36,185 bases of DNA, taken from the NCBI GenBank assembly GCA_016208415.1, contig JACQYB010000007.1, forward strand, positions 1-36,185, written 5' to 3'. Of the stretch, positions 25,798-33,726 are shown in pieces. Made by a program: the position numbers and the translations under genes. This DNA comes from Betaproteobacteria bacterium (lineage in GTDB: Bacteria > Pseudomonadota > Gammaproteobacteria > Burkholderiales > Rhodocyclaceae). The notes under the pieces are model-generated. The model saw only the letters and a list, made by a program, of their open reading frames with translations. It did not search any database and had not been told where the DNA came from. Position 1 is the stretch's first letter, and every line of letters starts with the position of its first letter.

Positions 25798-25813
25798 CGT
25801 GACGGATTTCACG
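25798..25813. promoter_or_regulatory. CRP-like operator C, upstream of rfbB
   Basis: CGTGACGGATTTCACG contains GTGA (25799-25802), 6 nt, then TCAC (25809-25812). That is the half-site spacing of CRP-family regulators. It shares CGTGACG with the two other sites in this cluster. It lies in the gap between rfbB and the AAA-ATPase gene; the rest of that 279-bp gap shows no gene. Confidence 0.5.
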
Positions 25814-25889
25814 GATGCGAACACACACCGCGTCCGGGATCTTTACCGGGAACTCCCCACCCATGCAAGTCAGGGCAGGAGCGAATGCA

Positions 25890-27482
25890 TCAAGGATCTG
25901 AAACGGGCGCGCTTCCCGTAGGCGCGCCCGCCTCGACCGTCTCCACTTCGAAGCCCACCACCGAGCGCGTGTCCTTGCTGAATTCCACGCCGATGAGGTG
26001 GATGGGCTGGCCCGCCGCGCGGTACTTGTCGGCGTAGCCGCGCGCCTTCAGTTGCGCCAGCGCCCGCCCTTCCGGGGCCAGTTCCACCACCTTGAATTCG
26101 AACAGGTGGATGCGCCCGCCAAAGCGCACCGTCATGTCGATGCGACCGTGGTGGGTGACGTCTTCCAGCACGATGTCCAGACCCAGCGCGGCAAAGTGAC
26201 TGTAGACCACGCTGGCGTAGTAGCCCTCGTATTGGGCGATCGGGTTGTTGCGGTACCAGTCGTGGGGAATGCTGGCGAAGAAGGCGGCAAACAGCGCCCG
26301 CAGCCCGGCAAAGTCGCCGGCGCGCAGGATCTCCAGCAGCCGCAGCCGGTTGCTGAAGGCGGCCTGGCCGTCGACGCCCAGGCCGCGCAGCAGCGCGCCG
26401 TTCAGGCTGGTTTCCACTTCGTGGTTGGGATAGCCCAGGGTGTAGACCCAGTAGCCGGTCAGCGGCTCTTCCACCTTGTGCAGGGTCAGATAGCCGGTCT
26501 GGAACAACACCGCTTCGCTGGCGATGTGCTCCACGTCGAAGGCGGAGAGCAGTTCCAGGCTCGTTTGACGCCGCGCCAGATCCGGGGTGAAGAAACCGCG
26601 CTGCGTGAGCAGGTCCACCAGAAAGGTGGGCGTGCCGGTTTCGAACCAGAAGGGTTTGAACTCGCGTTCCCGGAACAGCAGCAGCAGATCGAAGGGGTTG
26701 TAGACCGCCTCGCCGCCCCAGTTGTAGCCGTTGTACCACTGGCGGATCTTCGCCCGATCCAGCCCTCCGAGCTCGGGGGCGAACACCGCGTCCAGGTCTG
26801 CTTCCGTGTAACCACACAGCGCCGAGTAGCGCGCGGACACGGTGATGTCTTCCAGATTGTTCAGCCCCGAGAACAGGCTGACCTTGCTGAACTTGGATAC
26901 CCCGGTGAGGAAGGCAAAGCGGATGTGGGCGTCCTGGCCCTTGATCACGGAGTAGAGGTCGCGCAGGCCGTCGCGCATCTCGCGCGCCAGCGGCGCGTTG
27001 GTGATGTTGTCCAGGATGGGCTTGTCGTATTCGTCGACCAGCACCACCACGCGCTCGCCATGGCGGGCGTGGGCCTGGCGGATGATCTCGCCGAAGCAGC
27101 CGGGGATATCCAGCCCTTCCGGGCAGCTCACATCAAGGGCTTCGCGGTTCTGGCGCAGGATGTCCCAGATACGCTGGTCCAGGGCCGCGCGGCTGGGCGC
27201 CACGCCTTCGGCGAAGCCGATCCGGATGACCGGGTACTTGCGGCTCCAGTCCCAGCGCCCGTGGCAGTGCAGGCAGCGAAACAGCCCTTCGTTGGCCGAG
27301 AACAGCTCGGCCAGGGTATCGAGGAACAGCGATTTGCCGAAGCGGCGCGGGCGTGACAGGAAGTAGTAGGAGCCTTCGTCGATCAGGCGCAGGGCAAGCG
27401 GCGTCTTGTCCACGTAGTAGCAGCCGTCGGCGCGGATCTTGGCGAAGGACTGGATACCGATGGGAAGTTTCTTGCGGGTCAT
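25890..27482 (-). CDS. AAA-ATPase-like / PD-(D/E)XK nuclease-like protein
   Basis: The product is 530 residues and has the AAA-ATPase_like N-terminus LPIGIQSFAKIRADGCYYVD, a Walker A variant SRPRRFGKSLFLDTL and Walker B VVVLVDEYDKPIL. The C-terminal part contains RIDMTVRFGGRIHLFEFKVV, a PD-(D/E)XK nuclease-like core. Such proteins are frequent, often multi-copy, and linked to mobile DNA; their function is unproven. It stands alone between the rfb genes and an IS3-type remnant, consistent with insertion into the polysaccharide locus. No ribosome site is seen before the ATG. Confidence 0.88.
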   Translation of the reverse strand: MTRKKLPIGIQSFAKIRADGCYYVDKTPLALRLIDEGSYYFLSRPRRFGKSLFLDTLAELFSANEGLFRCLHCHGRWDWSRKYPVIRIGFAEGVAPSRAALDQRIWDILRQNREALDVSCPEGLDIPGCFGEIIRQAHARHGERVVVLVDEYDKPILDNITNAPLAREMRDGLRDLYSVIKGQDAHIRFAFLTGVSKFSKVSLFSGLNNLEDITVSARYSALCGYTEADLDAVFAPELGGLDRAKIRQWYNGYNWGGEAVYNPFDLLLLFREREFKPFWFETGTPTFLVDLLTQRGFFTPDLARRQTSLELLSAFDVEHIASEAVLFQTGYLTLHKVEEPLTGYWVYTLGYPNHEVETSLNGALLRGLGVDGQAAFSNRLRLLEILRAGDFAGLRALFAAFFASIPHDWYRNNPIAQYEGYYASVVYSHFAALGLDIVLEDVTHHGRIDMTVRFGGRIHLFEFKVVELAPEGRALAQLKARGYADKYRAAGQPIHLIGVEFSKDTRSVVGFEVETVEAGAPTGSAPVSDP

Positions 27483-27519
27483 CGCAGGCTTTGCTGTAGA
27501 CGCTTGCGTCTTGCGCAGG

Positions 27520-27720
27520 TCACGAACGAACTTCCCGAAGCATACTCGCCGCAGACTCGGTTCGCTGCCCGATCTCGTTGAGCGTCTTCAGCCCCCTCAA
27601 CGCCTCCATCCCTACCTTCGCCTTGAACTGCGCACTATGCACCTTGCGCTTCTTGCTTTCGCTCATGCCACCGTCCTCACTGGACGACAGCTAAAACCGG
27701 TGTCTCAAAATCGGGGACCA
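27520..27720 (-). mobile_element. IS3-family remnant: truncated OrfA and one terminal end
   Basis: A 48-codon frame (27666 to 27520, ATG start) begins SESKKRKVHSAQFKAKVG and continues MEALRGLKTLNEIGQ, matching the N-terminus of IS3-family OrfA (helix-turn-helix). Similarity ends after about 34 residues; the tail RTESAASMLREVRS is unrelated. Upstream, TGGTCCCCGATTTTGAGACA, starting at 27720 on the minus strand, looks like an IS end (5'-TG). OrfB and the other end are gone. The 169 bp from 27721 to the terminator show no gene. Confidence 0.7.
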
Positions 27721-27889
27721 CTATATTACCCGATGGTGAAGCAGAAGGTCTCATCCGGAACCGGAGCGCGCGACATATCACCCCTGTATCGGTGCTTGTG
27801 CGCCGGAGACCAGGTACGGCACCAACGGCACGCAAGTTGTCTGCCGACCAGACGGCCGGCGAGGAGGCGCGCAGGAAGATCAAGAAAGC

Positions 27890-27917
27890 ACGAGGGCGCG
27901 CCTTTGCGCGCCCTCGT
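27890..27917 (-). terminator. Strong hairpin terminator after the glycosyltransferase gene
   Basis: A perfect 12-bp stem, ACGAGGGCGCGC with GCGCGCCCTCGT and a 4-nt loop, lies 26 bp beyond the stop at 27944. On the minus strand it is followed by GCTTTCTTGATCTT, a moderately T-rich tract. It closes the polysaccharide transcription unit coming from the right. Confidence 0.75.
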
Positions 27918-27943
27918 AACGGGCAGATGGCGGGACGGATGCG

Positions 27944-29302
27944 CTAACGGACTTGGGCCCGTGCCCCCGCCCCAGAGGACTGCGCCGCCGGATCGGCCCA
28001 CAGCGCCGAGTAGGCGGCGAGGAGCTTCGGCGCTTCGTAGCGCCACTCCAGTTCGTTGAGGACGCGGTGCCTGCCGTACTGGCCCATCTCCTCGCGCAGT
28101 TGAGGGCGATCGAGCAGGTAGACGATCTTGCGCGCCAGGTCGGCTTCGTCGTTCTTCTCGGCGTAGAGGGAGGCCTCCCTGGCCGAGTAACGCCCCTCGG
28201 CAAGGTCGAACTGAACGATGGGCTTGCCGAGCGCCATGTATTCCATGATCTTGTTCATGGTCGACTTGTCGTTCATGGCGTTGGCGACATCGGGATTGAC
28301 GCACACGTCCGCCGTGTTCAGCATTTCCAGCATTTGCTGGTCAGGAACCCGTCCCGTGAAGGTAACGTAGTCGGACACACCGAGCTCCCGGGCATATGCC
28401 TGCATGTCCTCCAGCGAGGTGCCACCGCCAACTAGGCCGAAGTGGATGTCCTGCCGCCCCAACTCGAACACCACGTGCCTGATGCTGCGGAGCAGGATGT
28501 CGATGCCCTCCTGACGCCCCATCACCCCCACGTAGCCCACCAGATAATTGCGGCCCTGCTTCAAGTCGGGGCGGGCGGGGAGCTGCTTGAGGCGATCGAG
28601 CTTCGGGCCACTGCGCACCACATGCACCCGCTTCGGGTCCATCGAACCCCGCTCCAGCGCGATCCTGCGGTAGGACTCGTTGGTCGCAATCGAGATGTCG
28701 GCCGTGCGGAAGGTCCAGCGCTCCAGCGCAACGACCAGGCGGTAGAAGAAATCCTGGCGGCCGAACTTCGCCTCGTAGAGCTCGGGGTTGATGTCGTGAT
28801 GATCGAATACGAACTTCTTGCCGAAAAACGTCTTGAAGAACTTCCCGATCACGAAAAAGAGATCCGGAGGATTGCAGGCGTGGATGACGTCGAACCCGCG
28901 TGTCAGGAACACCCGCCACGTCAGGGCGAAGGTCTTGGTCAGGGCCGCGCCGTATTCGACCGCGTAGCCCTTCGCGCCTTCAGCTTCCAGAGGTAGATCG
29001 AAGCGGTAGATGTGGATGCCGTCGAGCACCTCGTACTTCTTCTCGTACCCCTTGCCGGTCGGACAGATGATGGACACCTCGTAGCCCGCGGCCCGAAGCG
29101 TGGTGGCCTCTTGCCAGACCCGGCGGTCGAAGGGTGACGGAAGATTCTCGACCAGGATGAGTACCCGCTTCCCCGCGGCCTGGGATGCCCGGAACACGCG
29201 GGAAGCCAGTTCGGAACCGCCGGCGGCAACGGCCGCGCCCCCCCCTTGCTTGAAGGTGGCGCTGGCGCCTGCTGGAGTCGGTACTGTCGCGCGCAAATTC
29301 AT
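27944..29302 (-). CDS. GT4-family glycosyltransferase (WbuB-like)
   Basis: The product is 452 residues. The GT-B N-domain begins RVLILVENLPSPFDRRVWQE and contains FDVIHACNPPDLFF and FVFDHHDINPELY. The C-domain has YLVGYVGVMGRQEGIDILL, HFGLVGGG and the donor-site block MNKIMEYMALGKPIVQFDL. It would add a sugar to a lipid-linked or growing exopolysaccharide repeat at the inner membrane. The frame is open to 29410, but GGGGA lies 6 nt before the ATG at 29302. The 199-bp gap to the dehydrogenase is AT-richer and may hold a promoter; no clear hexamers were assigned. Confidence 0.9.
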   Translation of the reverse strand: MNLRATVPTPAGASATFKQGGGAAVAAGGSELASRVFRASQAAGKRVLILVENLPSPFDRRVWQEATTLRAAGYEVSIICPTGKGYEKKYEVLDGIHIYRFDLPLEAEGAKGYAVEYGAALTKTFALTWRVFLTRGFDVIHACNPPDLFFVIGKFFKTFFGKKFVFDHHDINPELYEAKFGRQDFFYRLVVALERWTFRTADISIATNESYRRIALERGSMDPKRVHVVRSGPKLDRLKQLPARPDLKQGRNYLVGYVGVMGRQEGIDILLRSIRHVVFELGRQDIHFGLVGGGTSLEDMQAYARELGVSDYVTFTGRVPDQQMLEMLNTADVCVNPDVANAMNDKSTMNKIMEYMALGKPIVQFDLAEGRYSAREASLYAEKNDEADLARKIVYLLDRPQLREEMGQYGRHRVLNELEWRYEAPKLLAAYSALWADPAAQSSGAGARAQVR

Positions 29303-29501
29303 CACTGTCCCCACGTGTTCTTGTTTGGCAACACGGTTCGTTTCTACGCTCCAAGTCCGCTCCCAGCAATTCGCGTAACGATGTACGCCTTTTGGCTTAT
29401 GTTGATCCACATCCAGCGGAAACGCCCGCCAGAAGGCACATTGCGCTCATTGGCGACAATTGCGACATATGCTGTCCGTCCCCTCCCACCGCAATTCGCC
29501 C

Positions 29502-30815
29502 CTACCAGCAGATGCCCTCATAATCCCCACCGCTGCGGCACCCGGCACTCACGCGGACCAGGTCCACCACCTGCTGGCCGGGCCGAAGCCGACCAAACAC
29601 ATTGGCGAACTCCGGCGCGCCGTTGCCGATCACCACGAGTTCCGCGTGCTCGATGATCTCTTCCGCCGAATCCACCATGATTCGTGAAATGTGCGGGATC
29701 ACATTCAGGATGTAATCCCGGTTCGCGCCGAGCAGCGAGGCCATGTTCACGTTGCGGTCATAAAGCCGCAGGTCGTAGCCCTTGCCAATGAGCTGCTCGA
29801 TCAGCTCAACAAGCGGGCTCTCGCGCAGGTCGTCCGTACCCGCCTTGAAGCTGAAGCCCAGAAAGCCGATCCGGCGCACGCCCTTGCCCATGACCATCTT
29901 CAGACCACGCTCAACCTGGCGCGCGTTGCTGGGCAGGATGGCGTTGAGCACCGGCAGGTCCAGATCCAGACTCCTGCCGCGGTAGGTGAGCGCCCTCACG
30001 TCCTTGGGCAGGCAGGAGCCCCCGAAGGCGAAGCCGGGTTTCAGGTAGTAGGGCGACAGGTTCAACTTCGTGTCCTGGCAGAAGATGTCCATCACCTCGT
30101 GGCCATCGATCCCCACGCCCTTGCAGACGTTGCCGATCTCATTGGCAAAGCACACCTTGAGCGCGTGCCAGACGTTGTCCGCATACTTGGCCATCTCGGC
30201 GGTGGCCACGTCCGTGCGGATCAACGGTGCCCTCACGCCATCGTAAATCCTGGCCAGCACATCGCCAGCGCGCCCATCCGTTTCGCCGATCACCGTCTTG
30301 GGCGGATTGCGGTAGTCGAAGACCGCGGTGCCCTCCCGCAGAAATTCCGGATTGATGCAAACCCCGAAGTCGACTCCGGCCTGCTTGCCGGACACGCTCT
30401 CCAGCAGCGGAATCACCACGTTATTCATCGTCCCTGGCAGCATCGTGCTGCGCGCCACCACGACGTGAAAGCCCTCTTTTTCGCGCAGCGCCTCGCCGAT
30501 CTGCTCACAGGCGTGCCGCACATATCGGAGATCCAGACTGCCGTTGAGCTGGCTCGGCGTGCCCACGCAAATGAGGGAGATTTCGCTATCGACCACCGCC
30601 TGACGGGCGTCGGTGATGGCGCGAAGCGTACCTGCGGCAACCGCGCGGGCGGTGGTCTCCGCCACGTCCTTTTCGACGATGGGCGCGAGCCCCTCGTTGA
30701 CTAAACCCACCTTTGTGCGATTGGGGTCGACGCCGATCACGAAATGGCCGTCTTCCGCAAGACAGGCGGCCGACACGGCACCGACGTAACCCAGGCCGAA
30801 GACGCTGATGCGCAT
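29502..30815 (-). CDS. GDP-mannose 6-dehydrogenase-like nucleotide-sugar dehydrogenase (AlgD-like)
   Basis: The product is 437 residues, near Pseudomonas AlgD (436). The NAD site is FGLGYVGAVSAACLAE. VARSTMLPGTMNNVVIPLLE, QDTKLNLSPYYLKPGFAFGG with SCLPKD (catalytic Cys) and SFKAGTDDLRESPLVELIEQ follow. The C-terminus EGICW is the same as I recall for AlgD. These resemble AlgD more than UDP-glucose dehydrogenases, so the product is probably GDP-mannuronate; substrate is inferred. No other alginate genes are present. GGGAGA precedes the ATG at 30815, and a CRP-like site lies about 95 bp upstream. Confidence 0.88.
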   Translation of the reverse strand: MRISVFGLGYVGAVSAACLAEDGHFVIGVDPNRTKVGLVNEGLAPIVEKDVAETTARAVAAGTLRAITDARQAVVDSEISLICVGTPSQLNGSLDLRYVRHACEQIGEALREKEGFHVVVARSTMLPGTMNNVVIPLLESVSGKQAGVDFGVCINPEFLREGTAVFDYRNPPKTVIGETDGRAGDVLARIYDGVRAPLIRTDVATAEMAKYADNVWHALKVCFANEIGNVCKGVGIDGHEVMDIFCQDTKLNLSPYYLKPGFAFGGSCLPKDVRALTYRGRSLDLDLPVLNAILPSNARQVERGLKMVMGKGVRRIGFLGFSFKAGTDDLRESPLVELIEQLIGKGYDLRLYDRNVNMASLLGANRDYILNVIPHISRIMVDSAEEIIEHAELVVIGNGAPEFANVFGRLRPGQQVVDLVRVSAGCRSGGDYEGICW

Positions 30816-30901
30816 GGTGTGAAATCTCCCGTCCGACCCGCACGACGCGGCCGGAAACAAAATTCAAGTCGTCATTACACAACAGGGATGACAAGGCCAG
30901 A

Positions 30902-30917
30902 CGTGACGCCTGTCACA
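30902..30917. promoter_or_regulatory. CRP-like operator A, upstream of the AlgD-like gene
   Basis: CGTGACGCCTGTCACA contains GTGA (30903-30906), 6 nt, then TCAC (30913-30916). A further half-site, GGCGTCAC (30921-30928), follows and forms an 8-bp inverted repeat with 30903-30910. The site is in the 146-bp gap between the heparinase and AlgD-like genes. Confidence 0.55.
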
Positions 30918-30961
30918 TCCGGCGTCACCGCTTTCGATGAAGCGCGCAGCCGCACTCTGGC

Positions 30962-32989
30962 CTACGCACTACCTCGGGTGATCCGGATCAGAGTAACCAG
31001 ATCCTTCGTGCCGACGATATCCCCAGCCCATACCACGGTGCAGGAAGGACCCTTCTCATCGAAGCGACGCGAAACCCAGCCCAGGGGAGGATCCTCCCGG
31101 CCGCAGACGATCTCCGCCCGCCAATCCCACCCAGGCATGCTCAGCACCATCTCCACTTCGTCGCGGCGCAGGCCGACCGCCGCGCCGTCCGTTACGGCCA
31201 CGCAATCCTCTGCCGCATGCCAGAACAACTCGATGTGGTGTTTCCTCCGGCACTCGACACGATCCGTCACCCAAATCAACCGCGCCTTCTTGTCGAATTC
31301 GATCGTCCGGCGGTGCAGCACCGGATCGTCCAGGCGAAGGTAGCCATCATGACTCCCGACCCACGTGTCGCATTCCGGCGTGCTCTTGAAACGCTCCCGC
31401 GCCGCCCGCGCATGCCGCGTCCAAAGGAAATTCCCCCCCGACACCGACTGGTCCACACCATCCACCCGCACCGTGTTGTGCGCACTCGTGCCACGAAAGT
31501 AATCCCGCCACTTCTTCCGCGTGTGGTAGGCGTAGGTACCCGGATCGATCAGGATCTCCCGCCCGTCCACCGAAAGCGTGAGCGCCAGGGCATCCGCATG
31601 CCCGTGCGCCGCGATGGACAGATACCCGAGCGGTCCCGCATCGGCCACCACCCGGGTCTCGTCCGCCTCGCCCAGCCGATCCCCCAACACCGAATAGCCG
31701 CCCTGGGCAAAATCCTTCGACAACTCGCGCCCCTCGGGCACCTGCAAGCGCTCGAACGTCTGCGCTTCCGCATCGCCGAGCAGCCAACGGCTCTTGTCAT
31801 CGAAGCAGCCCCCCTTTGCCTTGAAATCCCCCCGCCCGAACAACACGGCCCCCGTCGCCAGCAAGGATCGGTACGGGTTCCCGCCATCCCGCCCAAACCG
31901 GACCATCGCCCCGTCGTCCGCGTCTCCGAACATCGGCACATGTCCCCCGACATCCATCACGCCGGCAATGAACTCCAGCATCCGCTCCAGCCTCTGCCAG
32001 TACGCCGCGGAGAACTCCACCCCGTTCGCCCGTCCGAACAGCCCGACCAGCAGCATCATGTCCGCCACCTCGTGCTGGTACCAGACCGCCTGCTCGCGAT
32101 TGACTCCGTCTTCGCCATTCTGCTTCAGCGCCTCCGCCTCGAATTCCCCGGCCGCACGCTCCCGCCAGCGGCGGCTTGCCGGCCACATGGGCCAGGTCAC
32201 CGAAGCGACGAACAAACCCATCAGCTCGCCCAGCAGATGGTTGTTGGCCGACGAATACCGGGAGAGGTGCCCGGAAATGAAGTGGCAGTGCTGATAGATC
32301 GAATCCAGCCACCGTTGCCGGAATGCAGCGTCCCGGGGCGGCGCCGGCATGCCGCCTTCCCGGGCCGTACCGTGCAGCAAATGCCAGGCCACGGCCCAAT
32401 TCACCAGCCGCACGGCATGCTCCAGCGAACTCGTCCAGTTGGCGCCCAGCGGATAGGGGCACTGCGCAAACCACGAATCCAGCAGCGTGCGGCAGCCCTC
32501 GGCATGGCGCGCTTCGCCCGTCAAATGCCAGGCCTGTGCCAGGGTCACCAGTTCCGCGTGCCGGTTGGGCTCCCACAGATACTTGATGTCGCCCACGATG
32601 CGCTCGTCGCGGTAATTCAGCGTCTTGCCAAAGGAAAGCGGCGCCCGTGTGCCGGTCTTCGGATCCCGGTTCCACTCCGGCGGAAACCCCAGGGCTGCAC
32701 TCTTCAGCGCAAAGACGTCGAAGCGCCCCGCCAACACCCGCTCCGCCGCCGCCCTGTAGTGCGTCGCATCGAAACCCCTCGCCAGTACGTCGCACCACGC
32801 ACTACCGGGTGCCCCCGCCGGTGCTCCGGCCCGCGCCAGGCCGAAGCCGCACCGCTCCAGGCCCGCACGCCCCGCCTGGCGCACCCGATGGAGGATCTCC
32901 CGCGCACCCATGGCGCGCAGGCGGTTGAGTTTCCACGGCAATCCCTGCAATGCCCCACCGCCCGAGGACTCGCACTTCAATTGACCCAC
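30962..32989 (-). CDS. Heparinase II/III-family polysaccharide lyase-like protein
   Basis: The product is 675 residues, the usual size for heparinase II/III proteins of exopolysaccharide loci. An N-terminal alpha-helical toroid (KYLWEPNRHAELVTLAQAWH; NWTSSLEHAVRLVNWAVAWH) is followed by a beta-sandwich domain (AHGHADALALTLSVDGREIL; GTYAYHTRKKWRDYFRGTSA, then HNTVRVDG). These His/Tyr-rich blocks form the lyase site. It may trim the polymer made by this locus. No clear signal peptide is seen. The start is uncertain: a GTG at 32989, with a TTG at 32980 better spaced to AGGGGGA. Confidence 0.88.
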   Translation of the reverse strand: MGQLKCESSGGGALQGLPWKLNRLRAMGAREILHRVRQAGRAGLERCGFGLARAGAPAGAPGSAWCDVLARGFDATHYRAAAERVLAGRFDVFALKSAALGFPPEWNRDPKTGTRAPLSFGKTLNYRDERIVGDIKYLWEPNRHAELVTLAQAWHLTGEARHAEGCRTLLDSWFAQCPYPLGANWTSSLEHAVRLVNWAVAWHLLHGTAREGGMPAPPRDAAFRQRWLDSIYQHCHFISGHLSRYSSANNHLLGELMGLFVASVTWPMWPASRRWRERAAGEFEAEALKQNGEDGVNREQAVWYQHEVADMMLLVGLFGRANGVEFSAAYWQRLERMLEFIAGVMDVGGHVPMFGDADDGAMVRFGRDGGNPYRSLLATGAVLFGRGDFKAKGGCFDDKSRWLLGDAEAQTFERLQVPEGRELSKDFAQGGYSVLGDRLGEADETRVVADAGPLGYLSIAAHGHADALALTLSVDGREILIDPGTYAYHTRKKWRDYFRGTSAHNTVRVDGVDQSVSGGNFLWTRHARAARERFKSTPECDTWVGSHDGYLRLDDPVLHRRTIEFDKKARLIWVTDRVECRRKHHIELFWHAAEDCVAVTDGAAVGLRRDEVEMVLSMPGWDWRAEIVCGREDPPLGWVSRRFDEKGPSCTVVWAGDIVGTKDLVTLIRITRGSA

Positions 32990-33062
32990 TCCCCCTTTGC
33001 CTGTCAGGTTGTCCGTGACCCTGGAACCCCTGCGATTAGAACGTCCTGGGTACGAAACCGGG

Positions 33063-33078
33063 CGTGACGACCGTCACG
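33063..33078. promoter_or_regulatory. CRP-like operator B, upstream of the heparinase-like gene
   Basis: CGTGACGACCGTCACG contains GTGA (33064-33067), 6 nt, then TCAC (33074-33077), and sits inside the 18-bp palindrome 33062-33079. It lies about 80 bp before the heparinase-like start and in the gap it shares with the divergent yefM. Confidence 0.55.
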
Positions 33079-33146
33079 CTTCCACCCAACGCAGGACCGA
33101 GTCCGGGAACCCACCCGGTACGAGACGCCCGGTTGGCGTCGATGTC

Positions 33147-33167
33147 TTGTACAATGTAGCTGTACAA
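33147..33167 (+). promoter_or_regulatory. YefM-type operator overlapping the yefM promoter
   Basis: TTGTACA (33147-33153) and TGTACAA (33161-33167) form an inverted repeat with a 7-bp spacer. Each arm contains TGTACA, the core recognised by E. coli YefM-YoeB. A -10-like TACAAT (33150-33155) overlaps the first arm, so binding would block transcription. The yefM ATG follows 15 bp after the second arm. Confidence 0.75.
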
Positions 33168-33182
33168 CAACTGGGAACCATC

Positions 33183-33464
33183 ATGACCATAGAAACCACC
33201 TACAGTCAGGCCCGCGAGCGACTCGCAACGCTCATGGATCGCGCGACCGAGGATCGCGAAATCGTCGTCGTGCGTCGTCGCAAAGGCGAGGCGGTGGCCA
33301 TGATCGCAGCCGACGAACTGCAGAGCCTGATGGAAACCGCCCACCTCCTGCGTTCGCCCGCCAACGCGGAGCGTCTATTGAATGCGCTTGCGCGCGCCCT
33401 CCGCGCAGAGGGCGCGCCCATGTCCGTCGAAGCGCTCAAGAAGGATCTTGGACTTGAAGAGTGA
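33183..33464 (+). CDS. yefM: Antitoxin YefM
   Basis: This 93-residue Phd/YefM-family antitoxin has the N-terminal DNA-binding domain TTYSQARERLATLMDRATED, then REIVVVRRRKGEAVAMIAAD and ELQSLMETAHLLRSPANAER. The C-terminal segment would wrap YoeB. It binds the TGTACA operator just upstream and neutralises the toxin encoded immediately after it. The ATG at 33183 is preferred over the longer open frame because it begins the conserved domain. The pair is inserted, on the opposite strand, between two polysaccharide genes. Confidence 0.93.
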   Translation: MTIETTYSQARERLATLMDRATEDREIVVVRRRKGEAVAMIAADELQSLMETAHLLRSPANAERLLNALARALRAEGAPMSVEALKKDLGLEE

Positions 33465-33726
33465 TCCCCCCCGACCGGCGGTCTTTCAGCCCGAGTTCAT
33501 CGAGGACCTTCGCCACTGGGTCGAAACGGACAGGCGTTGCGCCAAGCGCCTGCTCGACCTGGTCCAGGCGACCCTTCAAGACCCCTTCCGCGGCATCGGC
33601 AAGCCTGAACCACTCAAGTACCTGGCCGGCAACGTCTGGTCACGCCGCCTCACGCAGGAGCATCGCTGCGTCTATCTGGTGAAGGCGGATCGCATCGAGT
33701 TCCTGCAGGGGCGTTACCACTACTGA
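33454..33726 (+). CDS. yoeB: Toxin YoeB (Txe/YoeB family mRNA interferase)
   Basis: The product is 90 residues (E. coli YoeB is 84). YoeB binds the ribosome and cuts mRNA in the A site. Catalytic blocks are all present: GIGKPEPLKYL (Glu), NVWSRRLTQEHRCVYLV (Arg) and the C-terminal GRYHY (His-Tyr). The start is probably the TTG at 33454, 9 nt after AAGGA, overlapping yefM by 11 bp; TTG 33448 is an alternative. Its 3' end overlaps the convergent glycosyltransferase by 7 bp. Confidence 0.93.
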   Translation: MKSDPPRPAVFQPEFIEDLRHWVETDRRCAKRLLDLVQATLQDPFRGIGKPEPLKYLAGNVWSRRLTQEHRCVYLVKADRIEFLQGRYHY

